Origin: Streptomyces carminius
GTDB lineage: Bacteria; Actinomycetota; Actinomycetes; Streptomycetales; Streptomycetaceae
Direction: 5' to 3'
NCBI RefSeq assembly: GCF_002794255.1
Contig: NZ_PGGW01000008.1
Span: 1 to 64,000, forward strand
Length of the DNA: 64,000 nucleotides
A program made the position numbers and the translations under genes. Every line of letters begins with the position of its first letter. Positions within the stretch are counted from its first letter, which is position 1. Shown here piece after piece: positions 51,268-60,440 of the stretch. The notes under the pieces were generated by a model. It worked only from the letters and a program-made list of their open reading frames with translations, searched no databases and had not been told where the DNA came from.

Positions 51268-51801
51268 TCAGCCCTCGCCGTCGTAGACGAGCAGGCCGTC
51301 CGGGAGGAGGCGCGCTCCCGGAGTCGGGGGGTGCTCCGTCAGGCGGCCGTCGTGCATCAGATGGAGGGCCGGCACCCCGCGGGCGAGGACGGCGAAGTCG
51401 GCGATGAGACGGCGGTGGCACCGCCACCACACGGCCTCGCTGCACATCACCGCCGTGCGTTCTCGTGCCGCCCGCGCCAGCAGCTCGTCCATGGCGGCGA
51501 CGAACTGAGGGGTGCGGGTATGCGCGGCGTAACCGCGGAAGGACGCGTTGCGCCAGACCGTGTCGGGTGAGTCCGGCGCGGGCCTGCGGAAGCCGCCCAG
51601 CCGCGGCTCCCAGCGGTAGGCGATGCCCTCCTCCGGCAGCCACCGGGCAAGCCGCTGCCGCGCCAGGTCCGGGTCGCGACGGCTGCCGGGAGCGGTCCTG
51701 ACGTCCACCACGGCGGCGAGTCCGGCCCGGCGCAGCAACTCCGCCAGCGGTACGCGGCCCGCGGTGCTGTGGCCGAAGGTGAGGAGTTCGAGCCGGGCCA
51801 T
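51268..51801 (-). CDS. DUF488 family protein
   Basis: A 177-residue DUF488 protein. The conserved start is LLTFGHSTAGRVPLAELLR, followed by VVDVRTAPGSRRDP and the central Cys motif AVMCSEAVWWRCHRRLIAD, which is intact. The family is found beside DNA-repair or stress genes, but its activity is unknown. The ATG at 51801 starts at the first conserved strand. The Mrr-like gene next to it is convergent. Confidence 0.85.
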   Translation of the reverse strand: MARLELLTFGHSTAGRVPLAELLRRAGLAAVVDVRTAPGSRRDPDLARQRLARWLPEEGIAYRWEPRLGGFRRPAPDSPDTVWRNASFRGYAAHTRTPQFVAAMDELLARAARERTAVMCSEAVWWRCHRRLIADFAVLARGVPALHLMHDGRLTEHPPTPGARLLPDGLLVYDGEG

Positions 51802-52127
51802 CGGGCACCTCTTCCGGTCTTCCGTGTCATGTCGCCCTCCGCGAGGCCGGCGCCGGCCTCGCGGCCGCGGAACGGAGCCTCGGACCTCGTCTGTCCGCCC
51901 ACCGCGGACATATTGCCGCCGGTCCGGCGAGGCGCCGCGGGATCTGACCTGTCCGGAAGGGCATCGAAGGAAAAGTGTGCCAAGCGATACGACAAACAGC
52001 ATGGAACACGCAGATGCGATCCCGGCGCCCCTTCCGGCCGCGATCCCCCGGTGTCGCCGACATGGCCGGGAGACCGCGGCCGAGGCGCCCGTTCCGCCGG
52101 GCGGCGGTCGGCGCCGATGTCCTGAGC
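51802..52127. other. Gene-free interval upstream of DUF488
   Basis: It contains a perfect 26-bp palindrome at 51839-51864 (CCGCGAGGCCGGC and its complement), 38 bp before the DUF488 start, which could be an operator or leader hairpin. No coding content recognised. Confidence 0.5.
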
Positions 52128-52164
52128 CGGCCCGCTGACGACCACCCCGGTCGTCAGCGGGCCG
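52128..52164. terminator. Terminator hairpin overlapping the TetR stop codon
   Basis: Perfect 16-bp stem (52128-52143 with 52149-52164), loop ACCCC. The stop codon of the minus-strand TetR gene (52154-52156) lies inside the stem. Confidence 0.75.
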
Positions 52165-52765
52165 TCGCGGGCCGCAGCGCGTCCATGAGGAGGCCGATCA
52201 GCCGTCCGGTCCGCTCGGGGGAGTCGTCGACGCTGTCGGCGAGGAAGACTCCCAGCAGCATGACGGTGACATCCCGCGGGTCGACGTCGGCACGGAGTGA
52301 GCCGACCTCGGCTCCGGCGGTGAGGATCAGGGCGACGGCGGCGGTGATGCGTTCCCGGGTGGCCGAGGTGGCGATCCGCCCCGAGGCCCAGGCGGCGCGG
52401 AGGGTGTCGGCCATACCGCGCTTCGTGGCGACGAAGGCGGCGTAGCGCTCCATCCAGGCGCGGAGCGCCGCGTCCGGCGGAAGCTCCCGGAGCAGGGCGG
52501 GAGCGCTACCGGTGATGTCGTCGAACTCGGCGGCGTACACGGCCTCGACCAGGGCCTCCCGGGTCGGGAAGTGGCGGTACAGCGTGCCGATGCCGACGCC
52601 GGCCTCGCGGGCGATCCCTTCGAGCGAGACGGCGCCGTCCGAGGTCGCGAACGCGGTGCCGGCGGCCCGGAGGAGCCTGTCCCGGTTGCGCAGCGCGTCG
52701 GCGCGGGCGGTGCGCGGCTTCTTCACGGGGCCGGTTCCCGGGGGTGGCGGATCGGTGGGACTCAA
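52154..52765 (-). CDS. TetR-family transcriptional regulator
   Basis: A 203-residue TetR repressor. The HTH (about 30-75) reads RLLRAAGTAFATSDGAVSLEG and GIGTLYRHFPTREALVE, and the C-terminal domain is of the TetR_C type common in streptomycetes. The TTG at 52765 is preferred since GGAGGA lies 9 bases upstream; GTG 52726 is a shorter alternative without a ribosome site. It is divergent from an aldo/keto reductase with two matching palindromes between. Confidence 0.85.
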   Translation of the reverse strand: MSPTDPPPPGTGPVKKPRTARADALRNRDRLLRAAGTAFATSDGAVSLEGIAREAGVGIGTLYRHFPTREALVEAVYAAEFDDITGSAPALLRELPPDAALRAWMERYAAFVATKRGMADTLRAAWASGRIATSATRERITAAVALILTAGAEVGSLRADVDPRDVTVMLLGVFLADSVDDSPERTGRLIGLLMDALRPATAR

Positions 52766-52767
52766 AG

Positions 52768-52822
52768 CGGAGGTTCCTCCGGTAAAGGTGTTACAGTCAG
52801 TCAAGCGGAGTGTCCTCCGCTT
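52768..52822. promoter_or_regulatory. Two TetR operators, core GCGGAG...CTCCG
   Basis: CGGAGG-TT-CCTCCG (52768-52781, perfect) and AAGCGGAG-TGTC-CTCCGCTT (52803-52822, perfect 8-bp arms) are copies of one motif between the TetR and aldo/keto reductase starts. Confidence 0.75.
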
Positions 52823-52855
52823 TCTTTGTCGTCTCATGAGGATAGGGCGTCCCAA

Positions 52856-53800
52856 ATGACCGCGACCAGCAGTCCTTCCCCCCGCCTCACGCCCTCCGGT
52901 GTCCCGCACGCAGGAGGGACCGGGACGCTCGGGGACCGCACGGTCTCCCGCATCGGATACGGCGCGATGCAGTTGGAGCGTCCGCACACCGACCGCGACA
53001 CCGCGATCGCGCTCCTGCGCCGCGCGGTCGAACTCGGCGCCGACCACATCGACACCGCCCAGTTCTACGGAGACGGTTTCGTCAACGGGCTCATTCGCGA
53101 CGCCTTCCGCCCCGAGGACGGTGTCACGGTCGTCAGCAAGGTCGGTGCCGATCCCAACCCGGGCGGTACCCTTCCGCTGCGTCCGGCCCAGCGGCCCGAG
53201 CAGCTGCGGGCGAGTGTCGAGGACAATCTCGGCTCCCTCGGCCTCGACCGGATCCCGGTGGTCAACCTGCGCCGCCTGGATGTCGGGCCGGGTCTGCGGG
53301 CCGAGGGCGACCAGGTGGTCGACATCGACGACCAGCTCGCGGTGATGACCGCGCTGCGGGACGAGGGCAAGATCGGCGCGATAGGACTGAGCGGCGTCAC
53401 CCTCGACGGACTGCGCAGGGCTCTCCCCGCCGATATCGTCTGCGTCCAGAACGCCTACAGCCTGGTCGCACGCGGCGACGAGGAGATGCTCCGGCTCTGC
53501 GCCGAGGAGGGGATCGCCTGGGTGCCGTTCTTCCCGCTCGGCGGCGCCTTCCCCGGTCTGCCGAAGGTGACCGGCGAACCGGCCGTCGTCGCCGTCGCCC
53601 TGTCCCTTGGCCGTACTCCCGCGCAGGTCGGTCTGGCCTGGCTGCTCCATCACACGCCGAACGTCCTGCTCATCCCAGGGACGGCGGACGCCGCCCACCT
53701 GGAGGCGAACATGGCCGTCGGAGCGATCGAACTCGACGAGGCCGCGCTGGCCGCGCTGGCCGCCGTCGAGTCGCGGTCCGTCGACATCGCGCTCGGCTGA
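52856..53800 (+). CDS. Aldo/keto reductase
   Basis: A 314-residue NADPH-dependent TIM-barrel reductase. The catalytic Asp and Tyr are in HIDTAQFYGDG, the Lys in VVSKVGADPN; the usual His position reads VVNLRRLD, as in the YdbC/PdxI-like subgroup. Late conserved segments are VPFFPLGG and LLIPGTADAAHLEANM. The ATG at 52856 is 34 bp after the second TetR operator. It is probably the repressor's main target; the substrate could be a pyridoxal-like or xenobiotic aldehyde. Confidence 0.87.
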   Translation: MTATSSPSPRLTPSGVPHAGGTGTLGDRTVSRIGYGAMQLERPHTDRDTAIALLRRAVELGADHIDTAQFYGDGFVNGLIRDAFRPEDGVTVVSKVGADPNPGGTLPLRPAQRPEQLRASVEDNLGSLGLDRIPVVNLRRLDVGPGLRAEGDQVVDIDDQLAVMTALRDEGKIGAIGLSGVTLDGLRRALPADIVCVQNAYSLVARGDEEMLRLCAEEGIAWVPFFPLGGAFPGLPKVTGEPAVVAVALSLGRTPAQVGLAWLLHHTPNVLLIPGTADAAHLEANMAVGAIELDEAALAALAAVESRSVDIALG

Positions 53801-54073
53801 TCCGTTCGCGGCCGACACGTCCGGGCCGCGCCCACCGTGTGTCACCCGGCCGCGCGGTGCCTGCGTCCGATTCCCGTTCCCGTGCCGCTCTCCCTGTTCC
53901 CGGGTCGGCTCCAGGTGACGCGACGACGGGGGAGAGGGGTGTGCCGCCGAACCTGCCGGGCGAAGTGCCGGGCAGGATCCGGCGGTCGTCCGGGCGGGCG
54001 GAGCGGCACGCCGACCCGGTGCGCCGGGAACCGTGCGGGCGTGCGCCGGAGCACCGGCGGAGCGGGGCGGGGA

Positions 54074-54442
54074 TCAGCCTCTGTCCAGGCAGAAGGGGTG
54101 CCCCGCGGGATCGATGAAGACCCGCCATCTGTCCCCGCCCGGCTGGTGGTACGGCTTGCGGGCGCCCAGCTGCAGCAGCCATGCCTCGGCCTTGTCCAGG
54201 TCCTCGACCGCGAAGTCGAGGTGGAACTGCTGGGGGACGGCCGGATCGGGCCAGCTCGGAGCCCGGTAGCCGCCGACCCGCTGGAAGCCGATGAAGAGTC
54301 CGTCCGCACGGCGGAGACCGGCGAAGCCGGTGTCCGACTCCGGGTGGAGTTCGAGGCCGGTGATCTGCTGGTAGAACGCCGCCAGAGCCAGCGGATCAGG
54401 GCAGTCGAGTGTTATCGCGGTCAGCTTCATCTGCAGGGGCAT
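54074..54442 (-). CDS. VOC-family (glyoxalase-like) protein
   Basis: A 122-residue vicinal-oxygen-chelate protein: two beta-alpha-beta modules, first ITLDCPDPLALAAFYQQITG, second QFHLDFAVEDLDKAEAWLL, and a terminal WRVFIDPAGHPFCLD. It belongs to the glyoxalase-like domain group of unknown substrate in streptomycetes. A single gene; the start ATG at 54442 fits the family start. Confidence 0.82.
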   Translation of the reverse strand: MPLQMKLTAITLDCPDPLALAAFYQQITGLELHPESDTGFAGLRRADGLFIGFQRVGGYRAPSWPDPAVPQQFHLDFAVEDLDKAEAWLLQLGARKPYHQPGGDRWRVFIDPAGHPFCLDRG

Positions 54443-54955
54443 GGTATCTCCGGGCCGATCGGTGGACCTTCGCGCTCCACACCCTAGTGCCGCGCCGGGC
54501 GAGGTTTGCCCGGTGGCGAGGCGTCCTGGTGCGTGTGATCACAAGGCGGCCGGAAGCCGCATGTAGCCGGTCCCACCTGGTTCTTCGGCCGGCGCGGTAC
54601 TGGACGCGCCGCGGGCCGTCCGAGTGCCGGGCGGCCCGCCGCGACGGCGGCAGCGGTCCCCCGGACACACGGGACGTCCCACGGGCGCCGGTCGTGCTCC
54701 GGAGAAGCCCGGAGAGCTCGCGTCACACGGCGCCGCGGCACCGTGCCCGGCGGCCGTGGACCACGCCGTCCCGAGCGGCGGAACGCACAGGGCAGCGGGC
54801 GGAACGTCCGAGGCGTCGTGCGTGAGCAGCGCCGGCCCGGCCGGACCGGGCCGGCGCTGCGGTGCCGGTAGGGACCCGGCCTCCGGCACGATCACCGTGT
54901 ACACGGTCACGGAGCGGCGGTGGCCCGCTGCAGAAGCCCGGCGGGCGGCGGGGGC
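54443..54955. other. Gene-free interval before the xylan cluster
   Basis: 513 bp with no gene I can support. It holds a terminator hairpin (54826-54860) and a perfect 14-bp palindrome ACCGTGTACACGGT at 54894-54907. Confidence 0.5.
54826..54860 (-). terminator. Terminator downstream of GH39 gene
   Basis: Perfect 15-bp stem (54826-54840 with 54846-54860), loop CCGGA, 95 bp after the GH39 stop. Confidence 0.7.
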
Positions 54956-56503
54956 TCACGGCCGGTTCACGGAGGCGTCGGAGTCCTCGGTGCCGAGGCC
55001 GAACAGCCGGCTGTCGCTCCACCACTCCGGTGTCTCGTCGACGACCGGGGTGAGCTCCAACAGCGTCACCTCGTTGCGTCCCAGGACGAGGTCCACGTCG
55101 GCGCGCCCGCCGGCGACGGGCACGCTCCGGTGCGAGCGGGCGGGTTCGGCTGCCTCGCGGAGGGCGTCGAGCAGGCGGTTGCCGGGCGCGAGCGGCCGCC
55201 CCATCTCGCGCCAGGCGGCCCAGGCGTTGCCGGCGTCCTCGCTCACCCAGCGGCGGCGCGCGAAGGCGGAGCCCCGCGCGTCCGGGGCACCGACGGGCAG
55301 GGACAGCCGGACGGTGTGGCCGTCGACGGGCTCGCCGCCGGCCGGGTCGGCCGGCGCCCAGGCCAGCACGGTGACGCGCCCGTCGCCGTGCCGCGTCACC
55401 AGGTGGTCCTCGCCCCGGGCGAGCACCTGCTCGCCCATCTCGGCCATGAACGTGTACAGGTGGTAGGTGGGCTTCTTGATCTGGCGGTGCGTCAGCAGTC
55501 CGAAGCCGCCGTGGAACGGCGCGGTGGGGATGCCCACCTCCTCGAACACGTCGCTGAACGTCCAGTACGAGAAGGAGTCCGCGATGTCGCCCCCGTTCAC
55601 CAGCACCGGCGCGAGGTACGCCGCGTGGAACGCGGTGTCGTGGATCGGGTTGTCCGGCCGGTACGAGGAGTTGAACTCGGTGATGTGGACCGGCAGGTCC
55701 GCGAGCCCGGTACCCGCCAGTTGCCGACGCGGGGCGCCGAACTGCTCCAGCAGCGCCGACGCCGGCATGAGCGTCTGGTGCGTGCCGAACGGCACGGACT
55801 GTTCGGGGCCGGAGGAGTAGGCGTGGCGGCTCACGAAGTCGATCGGCAGGTCGCGGGCCTCGACGAACTCGGCGAAGCGCCGGATCCACCCGTCCTCGTA
55901 GCCCGGCGCCAGTGAGGGGCCGCCGACCTGGAGCTCGGCGTCGACCTCCTTGACGGCCAGCGAGGTCACCTCGTAGAGGCGGTGGTAGGCGTCCTGGTCC
56001 GCCGCCCAGAAGATCTCCAGGTTGGGCTCGTTCCACACCTCGATCGGCCACCGGCGCACCTGGTCGATGCCGTAGCGGTCGACCAGGTGCCCGATGACGG
56101 CGCGGACGAGGTCCGCCCACTCCTTCTCGTCGCGGGGAGGAGTGATGTTGCCCTTCCACCAGAACACGGTGTCGTCGCCGGAGGCGAGCCCGGAGGGCAT
56201 GAAGCCGAGCTCGAGGAAGGGCGCGATGCCCGTCTCCAGGTAGGCGTCCACCACCTGGTCGACGTACGTGAAGGCGTGGCGCACGCGCCGCTCACCGGCG
56301 TGGTCGTAGGGGCGGTGGACGCCCGTCCCGTCGCTGAGCAGGCCGTGCCCCCGGATGTGCCGGAAACCGATCTCCCGCTGGACGAGGCCGAGCGATTCCT
56401 GGTAGTCGCGCCGCAGCGCGAGGTCGAACCGGCCCGTGCCGACGCAGTGGCGCCAGGCGTCGGAGAGCTGAGCTGTCGGCTGCCGGGGAACGACGATCCG
56501 CAT
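54956..56503 (-). CDS. GH39 beta-xylosidase-like glycoside hydrolase
   Basis: A 515-residue cytoplasmic GH39 enzyme (no signal peptide), probably releasing xylose from xylo-oligosaccharides. The acid/base is Glu159 in IEVWNEPN and the nucleophile Glu276 in HITEFNSS, the two GH39 catalytic positions. The C-terminal 130 residues form the accessory beta-domain. It is divergent from the importer genes with LacI-type boxes in between, so it is co-regulated with them. Leucine codons are mainly CTC, unlike the CTG preference of most genes in the window. Confidence 0.88.
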   Translation of the reverse strand: MRIVVPRQPTAQLSDAWRHCVGTGRFDLALRRDYQESLGLVQREIGFRHIRGHGLLSDGTGVHRPYDHAGERRVRHAFTYVDQVVDAYLETGIAPFLELGFMPSGLASGDDTVFWWKGNITPPRDEKEWADLVRAVIGHLVDRYGIDQVRRWPIEVWNEPNLEIFWAADQDAYHRLYEVTSLAVKEVDAELQVGGPSLAPGYEDGWIRRFAEFVEARDLPIDFVSRHAYSSGPEQSVPFGTHQTLMPASALLEQFGAPRRQLAGTGLADLPVHITEFNSSYRPDNPIHDTAFHAAYLAPVLVNGGDIADSFSYWTFSDVFEEVGIPTAPFHGGFGLLTHRQIKKPTYHLYTFMAEMGEQVLARGEDHLVTRHGDGRVTVLAWAPADPAGGEPVDGHTVRLSLPVGAPDARGSAFARRRWVSEDAGNAWAAWREMGRPLAPGNRLLDALREAAEPARSHRSVPVAGGRADVDLVLGRNEVTLLELTPVVDETPEWWSDSRLFGLGTEDSDASVNRP

Positions 56504-56592
56504 GGTGGAGGTCCCTTTGCTGCGGTGCGGTGCGTGTGAGGTGAGGCTCGCCGGGGACGGGAGGTGGATCAGCGGTGCCCTCGCCTGATGTG

Positions 56593-56628
56593 TTGCGCAC
56601 CGTAGGGAGCCGGTGAAAACCGTGTCAA
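56593..56628 (-). promoter_or_regulatory. GH39 promoter with overlapping LacI-like core
   Basis: On the minus strand TTGACA (56623-56628), an 18-base spacer and TACGGT (56599-56604) form a good sigma-70-type promoter. TTGCGCAC (56593-56600) overlaps the -10 and start region and matches seven of eight bases of the TTGCGCAA operator core upstream of the importer. Confidence 0.65.
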
Positions 56629-56815
56629 GAGGCGGAGCGGCCCGCCTGCCGGCGCCCGGTGGCCTCCCGGTGCGTGTGCCGGCGGTGCGTGTGCCGGCCG
56701 GTCAGGACCGTGGCGAGCATCTCGTACTTCCTTCCCGCTCGGCGACAGCCGTTCCCGGGGCCTGTGCCCCGGAGGAGCGCCAGGGGCGTCCACATGGGAG
56801 CCGGCCTCCCCGGAT

Positions 56816-56848
56816 AGGGCCCGGACAGGGCCCGGACAGGGCCCGGAA
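56816..56848 (+). repeat. 11-bp tandem repeat AGGGCCCGGAC
   Basis: Three copies (56816-56826, 56827-56837, 56838-56848, the last with one change) in the divergent promoter interval. Confidence 0.9.
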
Positions 56849-56939
56849 GCCGGGGCCCGGCCGGGTGTGACTGAGCCCGCCGCCGGCCGTCACCGCGTCC
56901 GCTCGTGACCGCGTACGACGGCGGCTGGATCGGTAACGA

Positions 56940-57038
56940 TTGCGCAACTTGCGAAAACTGTTGGTTGCCCCTTGTTCGTTTCTGACTGTACACCTTAGCT
57001 TCCGCTTCGCGGATGGCTCATTAGTTTGCGCAAACTAA
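56940..57038. promoter_or_regulatory. Two LacI-type operators upstream of the xylan importer
   Basis: TTAGTTTGCGCAAACTAA (57021-57038) is a perfect 18-bp palindrome 41 bp before the binding-protein ATG. A second TTGCGCAA core lies at 56940-56947. The LacI gene at the window's right end is the probable reader. The surrounding DNA is AT-richer than the rest, as expected of promoters. Confidence 0.8.
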
Positions 57039-57079
57039 CGGCAGTTGGATCACTGACAACAGATCAGGGAGTTTCCACG

Positions 57080-58372
57080 ATGATGAGGAAAACCCGCAGC
57101 GCGACGGCTGCCGCGATCGGCCTGTGCATCGCCGTCGCCGCCACCGGCTGCGCCGGCGGCGGCGACGACAGCGGCGGTTCGTCCGACGGCCAGGCCACGT
57201 TGACCATCTGGACGAACGCGATGGAAGGGCGCGGTGCGGAGTACTGGAAGGAGGCCGCGAAGGAGTACCACGCGCTGCACCCGGACGTCACGATCAAGAT
57301 TCAGTCGGTCCAGAACGAGGACCTCGACGGCAAGCTGCAGAACGCGCTCAACTCGAACTCCGCGCCCGACATCTTCCTGCAGCGTGGTGGCGGCAAGATG
57401 CAGGCCATGGTGGACGCCGGTCAGATCCAGGCGCTGGACCTGACCGACACCGACAGGACGAATGTGGGCGAGGCAGCACTCGAGGGGGTCTCGATCGACG
57501 GCAAGGTCTACGCGATGCCGCTCGACACGCAGCCCGAGGGCATCTACTACAGCAAGGACCTGTTCGAGAAGGCCGGCATCACCTCGCCGCCGACGACGAT
57601 GGACGAGCTCAAGGACGCCGTCGCGAAGCTGAAGGCGATCAAGGTCGCGCCGATCGCGGTCGGCGCCAAGGACGCCTGGCCGGCCGCGCACTGGTACTAC
57701 AACTTCGCCCTGCGCCAGTGCAGCCAGGAGGTCATGCAGGAGGCCGCCAAGTCGCTCACGTTCGACGACGCGTGCTGGACCAAGGCCGGTGAGGACCTGG
57801 AGTCGCTCCTGGAGGTCGACCCCTTCCAGAAGGGTTTCCTGACGGCATCGGCGCAGCAGGGCGCCGGGTCCTCGGCGGGCATGCTCGCCAACCACAAGGC
57901 GGCCATGGAACTCATGGGCAACTGGAACCCCGGTGTGATCGCCGACCTGACCCCGGACAAGAAGCCGCTCCCCGACCTGGGCTGGTTCCCCTTCCCCGCC
58001 GTGCCCGGCGGCAAGGGCGACCCGACCGCCATCATGGGCGGCGCCGGCGGATACTCGCTGTCCAAGAACGCGCCGAAGGAGGCCCTCGGCTTCCTCCAGT
58101 TCGTCGTGACCAAGGAGCAGCAGGAGGCCTACGCCGAGGCCTTCGACACGATCCCGGTGAACAAGGAGGCCCAGGGGGTCGTCACCGAGCCCTACAACAT
58201 CTCGGCCCTGGAGGCCTTCAACAAGGCCGCCTACTCGATGCAGTTCCTCGACACCGTGTACGGCCAGAACGTCGGCAACGCCATGAACATCGCCGTCGTG
58301 AACCTGCTGGCCGGCAAGGGTTCTGCCGCCGACATCGTCAAGGACGTCGAAGCTGCCGCCGAGAAGGGCTGA
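57080..58372 (+). CDS. Sugar ABC transporter solute-binding lipoprotein (xylobiose/oligosaccharide type)
   Basis: A 430-residue family 1 sugar-binding lipoprotein. The signal peptide ends in lipobox ATGC at about residue 24. The mature part begins with ATLTIWTNAMEGRG and has the family SAPDIFLQRGGGKM and MGNWNPGVIADL motifs. It resembles BxlE-like xylo-oligosaccharide receptors. ATG 57080 (CAGGGAG upstream) is preferred; 57083 is in frame. It is the first gene of the importer operon under the TTGCGCAA operators. Confidence 0.88.
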   Translation: MMRKTRSATAAAIGLCIAVAATGCAGGGDDSGGSSDGQATLTIWTNAMEGRGAEYWKEAAKEYHALHPDVTIKIQSVQNEDLDGKLQNALNSNSAPDIFLQRGGGKMQAMVDAGQIQALDLTDTDRTNVGEAALEGVSIDGKVYAMPLDTQPEGIYYSKDLFEKAGITSPPTTMDELKDAVAKLKAIKVAPIAVGAKDAWPAAHWYYNFALRQCSQEVMQEAAKSLTFDDACWTKAGEDLESLLEVDPFQKGFLTASAQQGAGSSAGMLANHKAAMELMGNWNPGVIADLTPDKKPLPDLGWFPFPAVPGGKGDPTAIMGGAGGYSLSKNAPKEALGFLQFVVTKEQQEAYAEAFDTIPVNKEAQGVVTEPYNISALEAFNKAAYSMQFLDTVYGQNVGNAMNIAVVNLLAGKGSAADIVKDVEAAAEKG

Positions 58373-58382
58373 GTAAGCAGAC

Positions 58383-59405
58383 ATGAGCAACACCCTGGGT
58401 ACTGACACGGCCGACGGCCGCCAGTCGCAGGGCACGCCTCGAGCCGGGGACGCGTCCACGTCCGCGTCCCCGGCTCCGCCGCGAGCGGCTGCGCACCGCC
58501 GGGGCCGTGCCAGGGTGCGACTGGAGATCGCGGTCCTGTCCGCACCGGCGATCATCACGTTCCTGGCGTTCGTGATCTTCCCGGTCGCGCTCGCCGCGTA
58601 CTACGGCTTCTACCAGTGGAAGGGCTACGGGGAGCCCACGGACTGGGTCGGCCTGAACAACTACAAGCTGATCCTCACCGACCCCCTGTTCCACGACGCC
58701 CTGGGGCACAACGGCCTGATCCTGGTGCTCTCCCTGCTCATCCAGGGTCCGCTGGCGATCGTCCTGGCGCTCCTGCTCAACCAGCGGATCCGCGGCCGCT
58801 CGGCCATCCGTGTCCTGATCTTCGTGCCCTACATCATCTCCGAGGTCATCGTCGGCACCGGCTGGGGCCTGATGCTCCAGAGCAACGGAGCCGTCAACGA
58901 CCTGCTGCACCAGATCGGTCTGGGCTCCCTGGAAGCCGACTGGATCGCCGACCCGGACCTGGCCATCTGGTCGCTGATGGCCATCATCTCGTGGAAGTAC
59001 ATCGGCTTCGCGGTGATCCTGATGCTCGCCGGCCTGCAGTCGATCCCCGACGAGATCTTCGAGGCCGCGCAGATCGACGGTGCCTCCTACTGGCAGATCC
59101 AGCGCCGCATCACGCTGCCGCTGCTGGGGCCGACGATCCGCATCTGGGCGTTCCTGTCGATCATCGGCTCGCTGCAGTTGTTCGACCTCGTCTACATCAT
59201 CTGGGGCCAGTACGTCTCGGGCACCGCGGGCACCTCGACCATGGCGATCTACATGCTCGCCCAGGGCCGCAACGCGGGCAACTACGGCTACGGCAGCGCC
59301 GTCGCGGTCGTGATGTTCGTGATCTCGCTCATCGTCGCGCTGATCTACCAGCGCTTCGTCCTGCGCCGCGACCTCAAGGGCGCCGTCACTGAAGGGACCG
59401 TGTGA
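58383..59405 (+). CDS. Sugar ABC transporter permease (MalF-like)
   Basis: A 340-residue inner permease subunit. A charged N-terminus (1-45) is followed by about six membrane helices, with the EAA loop at IFEAAQIDGASYWQIQRRIT (near residue 225), the site that contacts the ATPase. It starts 10 bp after the binding-protein stop. No ATPase gene follows; the shared MsiK-type ATPase encoded elsewhere normally serves such Streptomyces importers. Confidence 0.9.
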   Translation: MSNTLGTDTADGRQSQGTPRAGDASTSASPAPPRAAAHRRGRARVRLEIAVLSAPAIITFLAFVIFPVALAAYYGFYQWKGYGEPTDWVGLNNYKLILTDPLFHDALGHNGLILVLSLLIQGPLAIVLALLLNQRIRGRSAIRVLIFVPYIISEVIVGTGWGLMLQSNGAVNDLLHQIGLGSLEADWIADPDLAIWSLMAIISWKYIGFAVILMLAGLQSIPDEIFEAAQIDGASYWQIQRRITLPLLGPTIRIWAFLSIIGSLQLFDLVYIIWGQYVSGTAGTSTMAIYMLAQGRNAGNYGYGSAVAVVMFVISLIVALIYQRFVLRRDLKGAVTEGTV

Positions 59406-60307
59406 TGAGCGCGACGACCGCCACCCCCGGTATGTCCCCCGAGGTGGAACAGAAGGCGCCCACCGGCCGCCGCGGCAACCGCGACAAGCCCCAGAAGTGG
59501 GGGAGTCCCGTCACCTACTTCGTCGCGCTGCTCTTCGTCGGCATCTGCGTCGCACCGGTGCTCTACATCGTGATCGGCGGATTCCGCACCAACGCGCAGA
59601 TCACCACGGACCCGGCCGCCCTGCCGAGCCCCTGGGTGGTCGGCAACTACATCGACATCCTGAAGTCGACGGTGTTCTGGGGCGAGTTCGCCAACTCCCT
59701 CATCGTCGCGATCGCGAGCACCGCCGGCACCGTCGTGCTCGGCCTGATGGTGAGCTTCGTGATCGCACGCTACGACTTCAAACTCAAGGGCGCGATGTAC
59801 TCCCTGTTCGCCGCGGGCCTGATGTTCCCGCTGGTCGTCGCGATCACTCCGCTGTACCTCGTCATCAAGGACCTCGGCCTCGTCGACAACCTGCTCGGTG
59901 TGATCATCCCGCAGATCGCCTTCGGACTGCCGGTGACCGTCATCATCCTGGTGCCGTTCCTGCGGGCCATTCCGAACGAGCTCGAGGAGGCCGCCGCGAT
60001 CGACGGCATGAGCCGGCTCGGGTTCTTCTTCCGCATGGTGGTCCCGCTGTCAGTGCCCGGTGTGGTCACCGTCGGCATCCTCGGGTTCATCGGCAGCTGG
60101 AACAACTACATCCTCCCCCTGTACGTCCTCAACACGCAGGCGAACTACACCCTGCCGCTCGGCGTCCAGGTGTTCTCCTCGCAGTACTCCACGGACACCG
60201 CGAAGGTCCTCGCGTTCACCTCACTCGCCATGCTGCCCGCACTGATCTTCTTCTCGGTCTTCGAGAAGCGCATCGTCGGCGGCCTCACCGGCGCCGTGAA
60301 GGGCTGA
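59405..60307 (+). CDS. Sugar ABC transporter permease (MalG-like)
   Basis: A 300-residue partner permease with about six membrane helices and the EAA loop ELEEAAAIDGMSRLGFFFRM (near residue 200). The ATG overlaps the preceding stop by one base (TGATG), indicating coupled translation and fixed stoichiometry of the heterodimer. Confidence 0.9.
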   Translation: MSATTATPGMSPEVEQKAPTGRRGNRDKPQKWGSPVTYFVALLFVGICVAPVLYIVIGGFRTNAQITTDPAALPSPWVVGNYIDILKSTVFWGEFANSLIVAIASTAGTVVLGLMVSFVIARYDFKLKGAMYSLFAAGLMFPLVVAITPLYLVIKDLGLVDNLLGVIIPQIAFGLPVTVIILVPFLRAIPNELEEAAAIDGMSRLGFFFRMVVPLSVPGVVTVGILGFIGSWNNYILPLYVLNTQANYTLPLGVQVFSSQYSTDTAKVLAFTSLAMLPALIFFSVFEKRIVGGLTGAVKG

Positions 60308-60440
60308 GGCCGGCACAGGATCCCAACCGGACCGTCCCACGCCTGCCCCTGCCACGCCTCCGGCGGGGGCGGGCCGCTGACCGACGGCATCGCCCAGCCC
60401 GCGGCACGCCCCGTGCCATCCCCTGGAAAGGACCGCCGAA

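Noticed and set aside
54484..54741. Possible small gene before the xylan cluster
   Set aside because: No ribosome site, no conserved pattern, and Arg/Pro-rich composition typical of a random frame.
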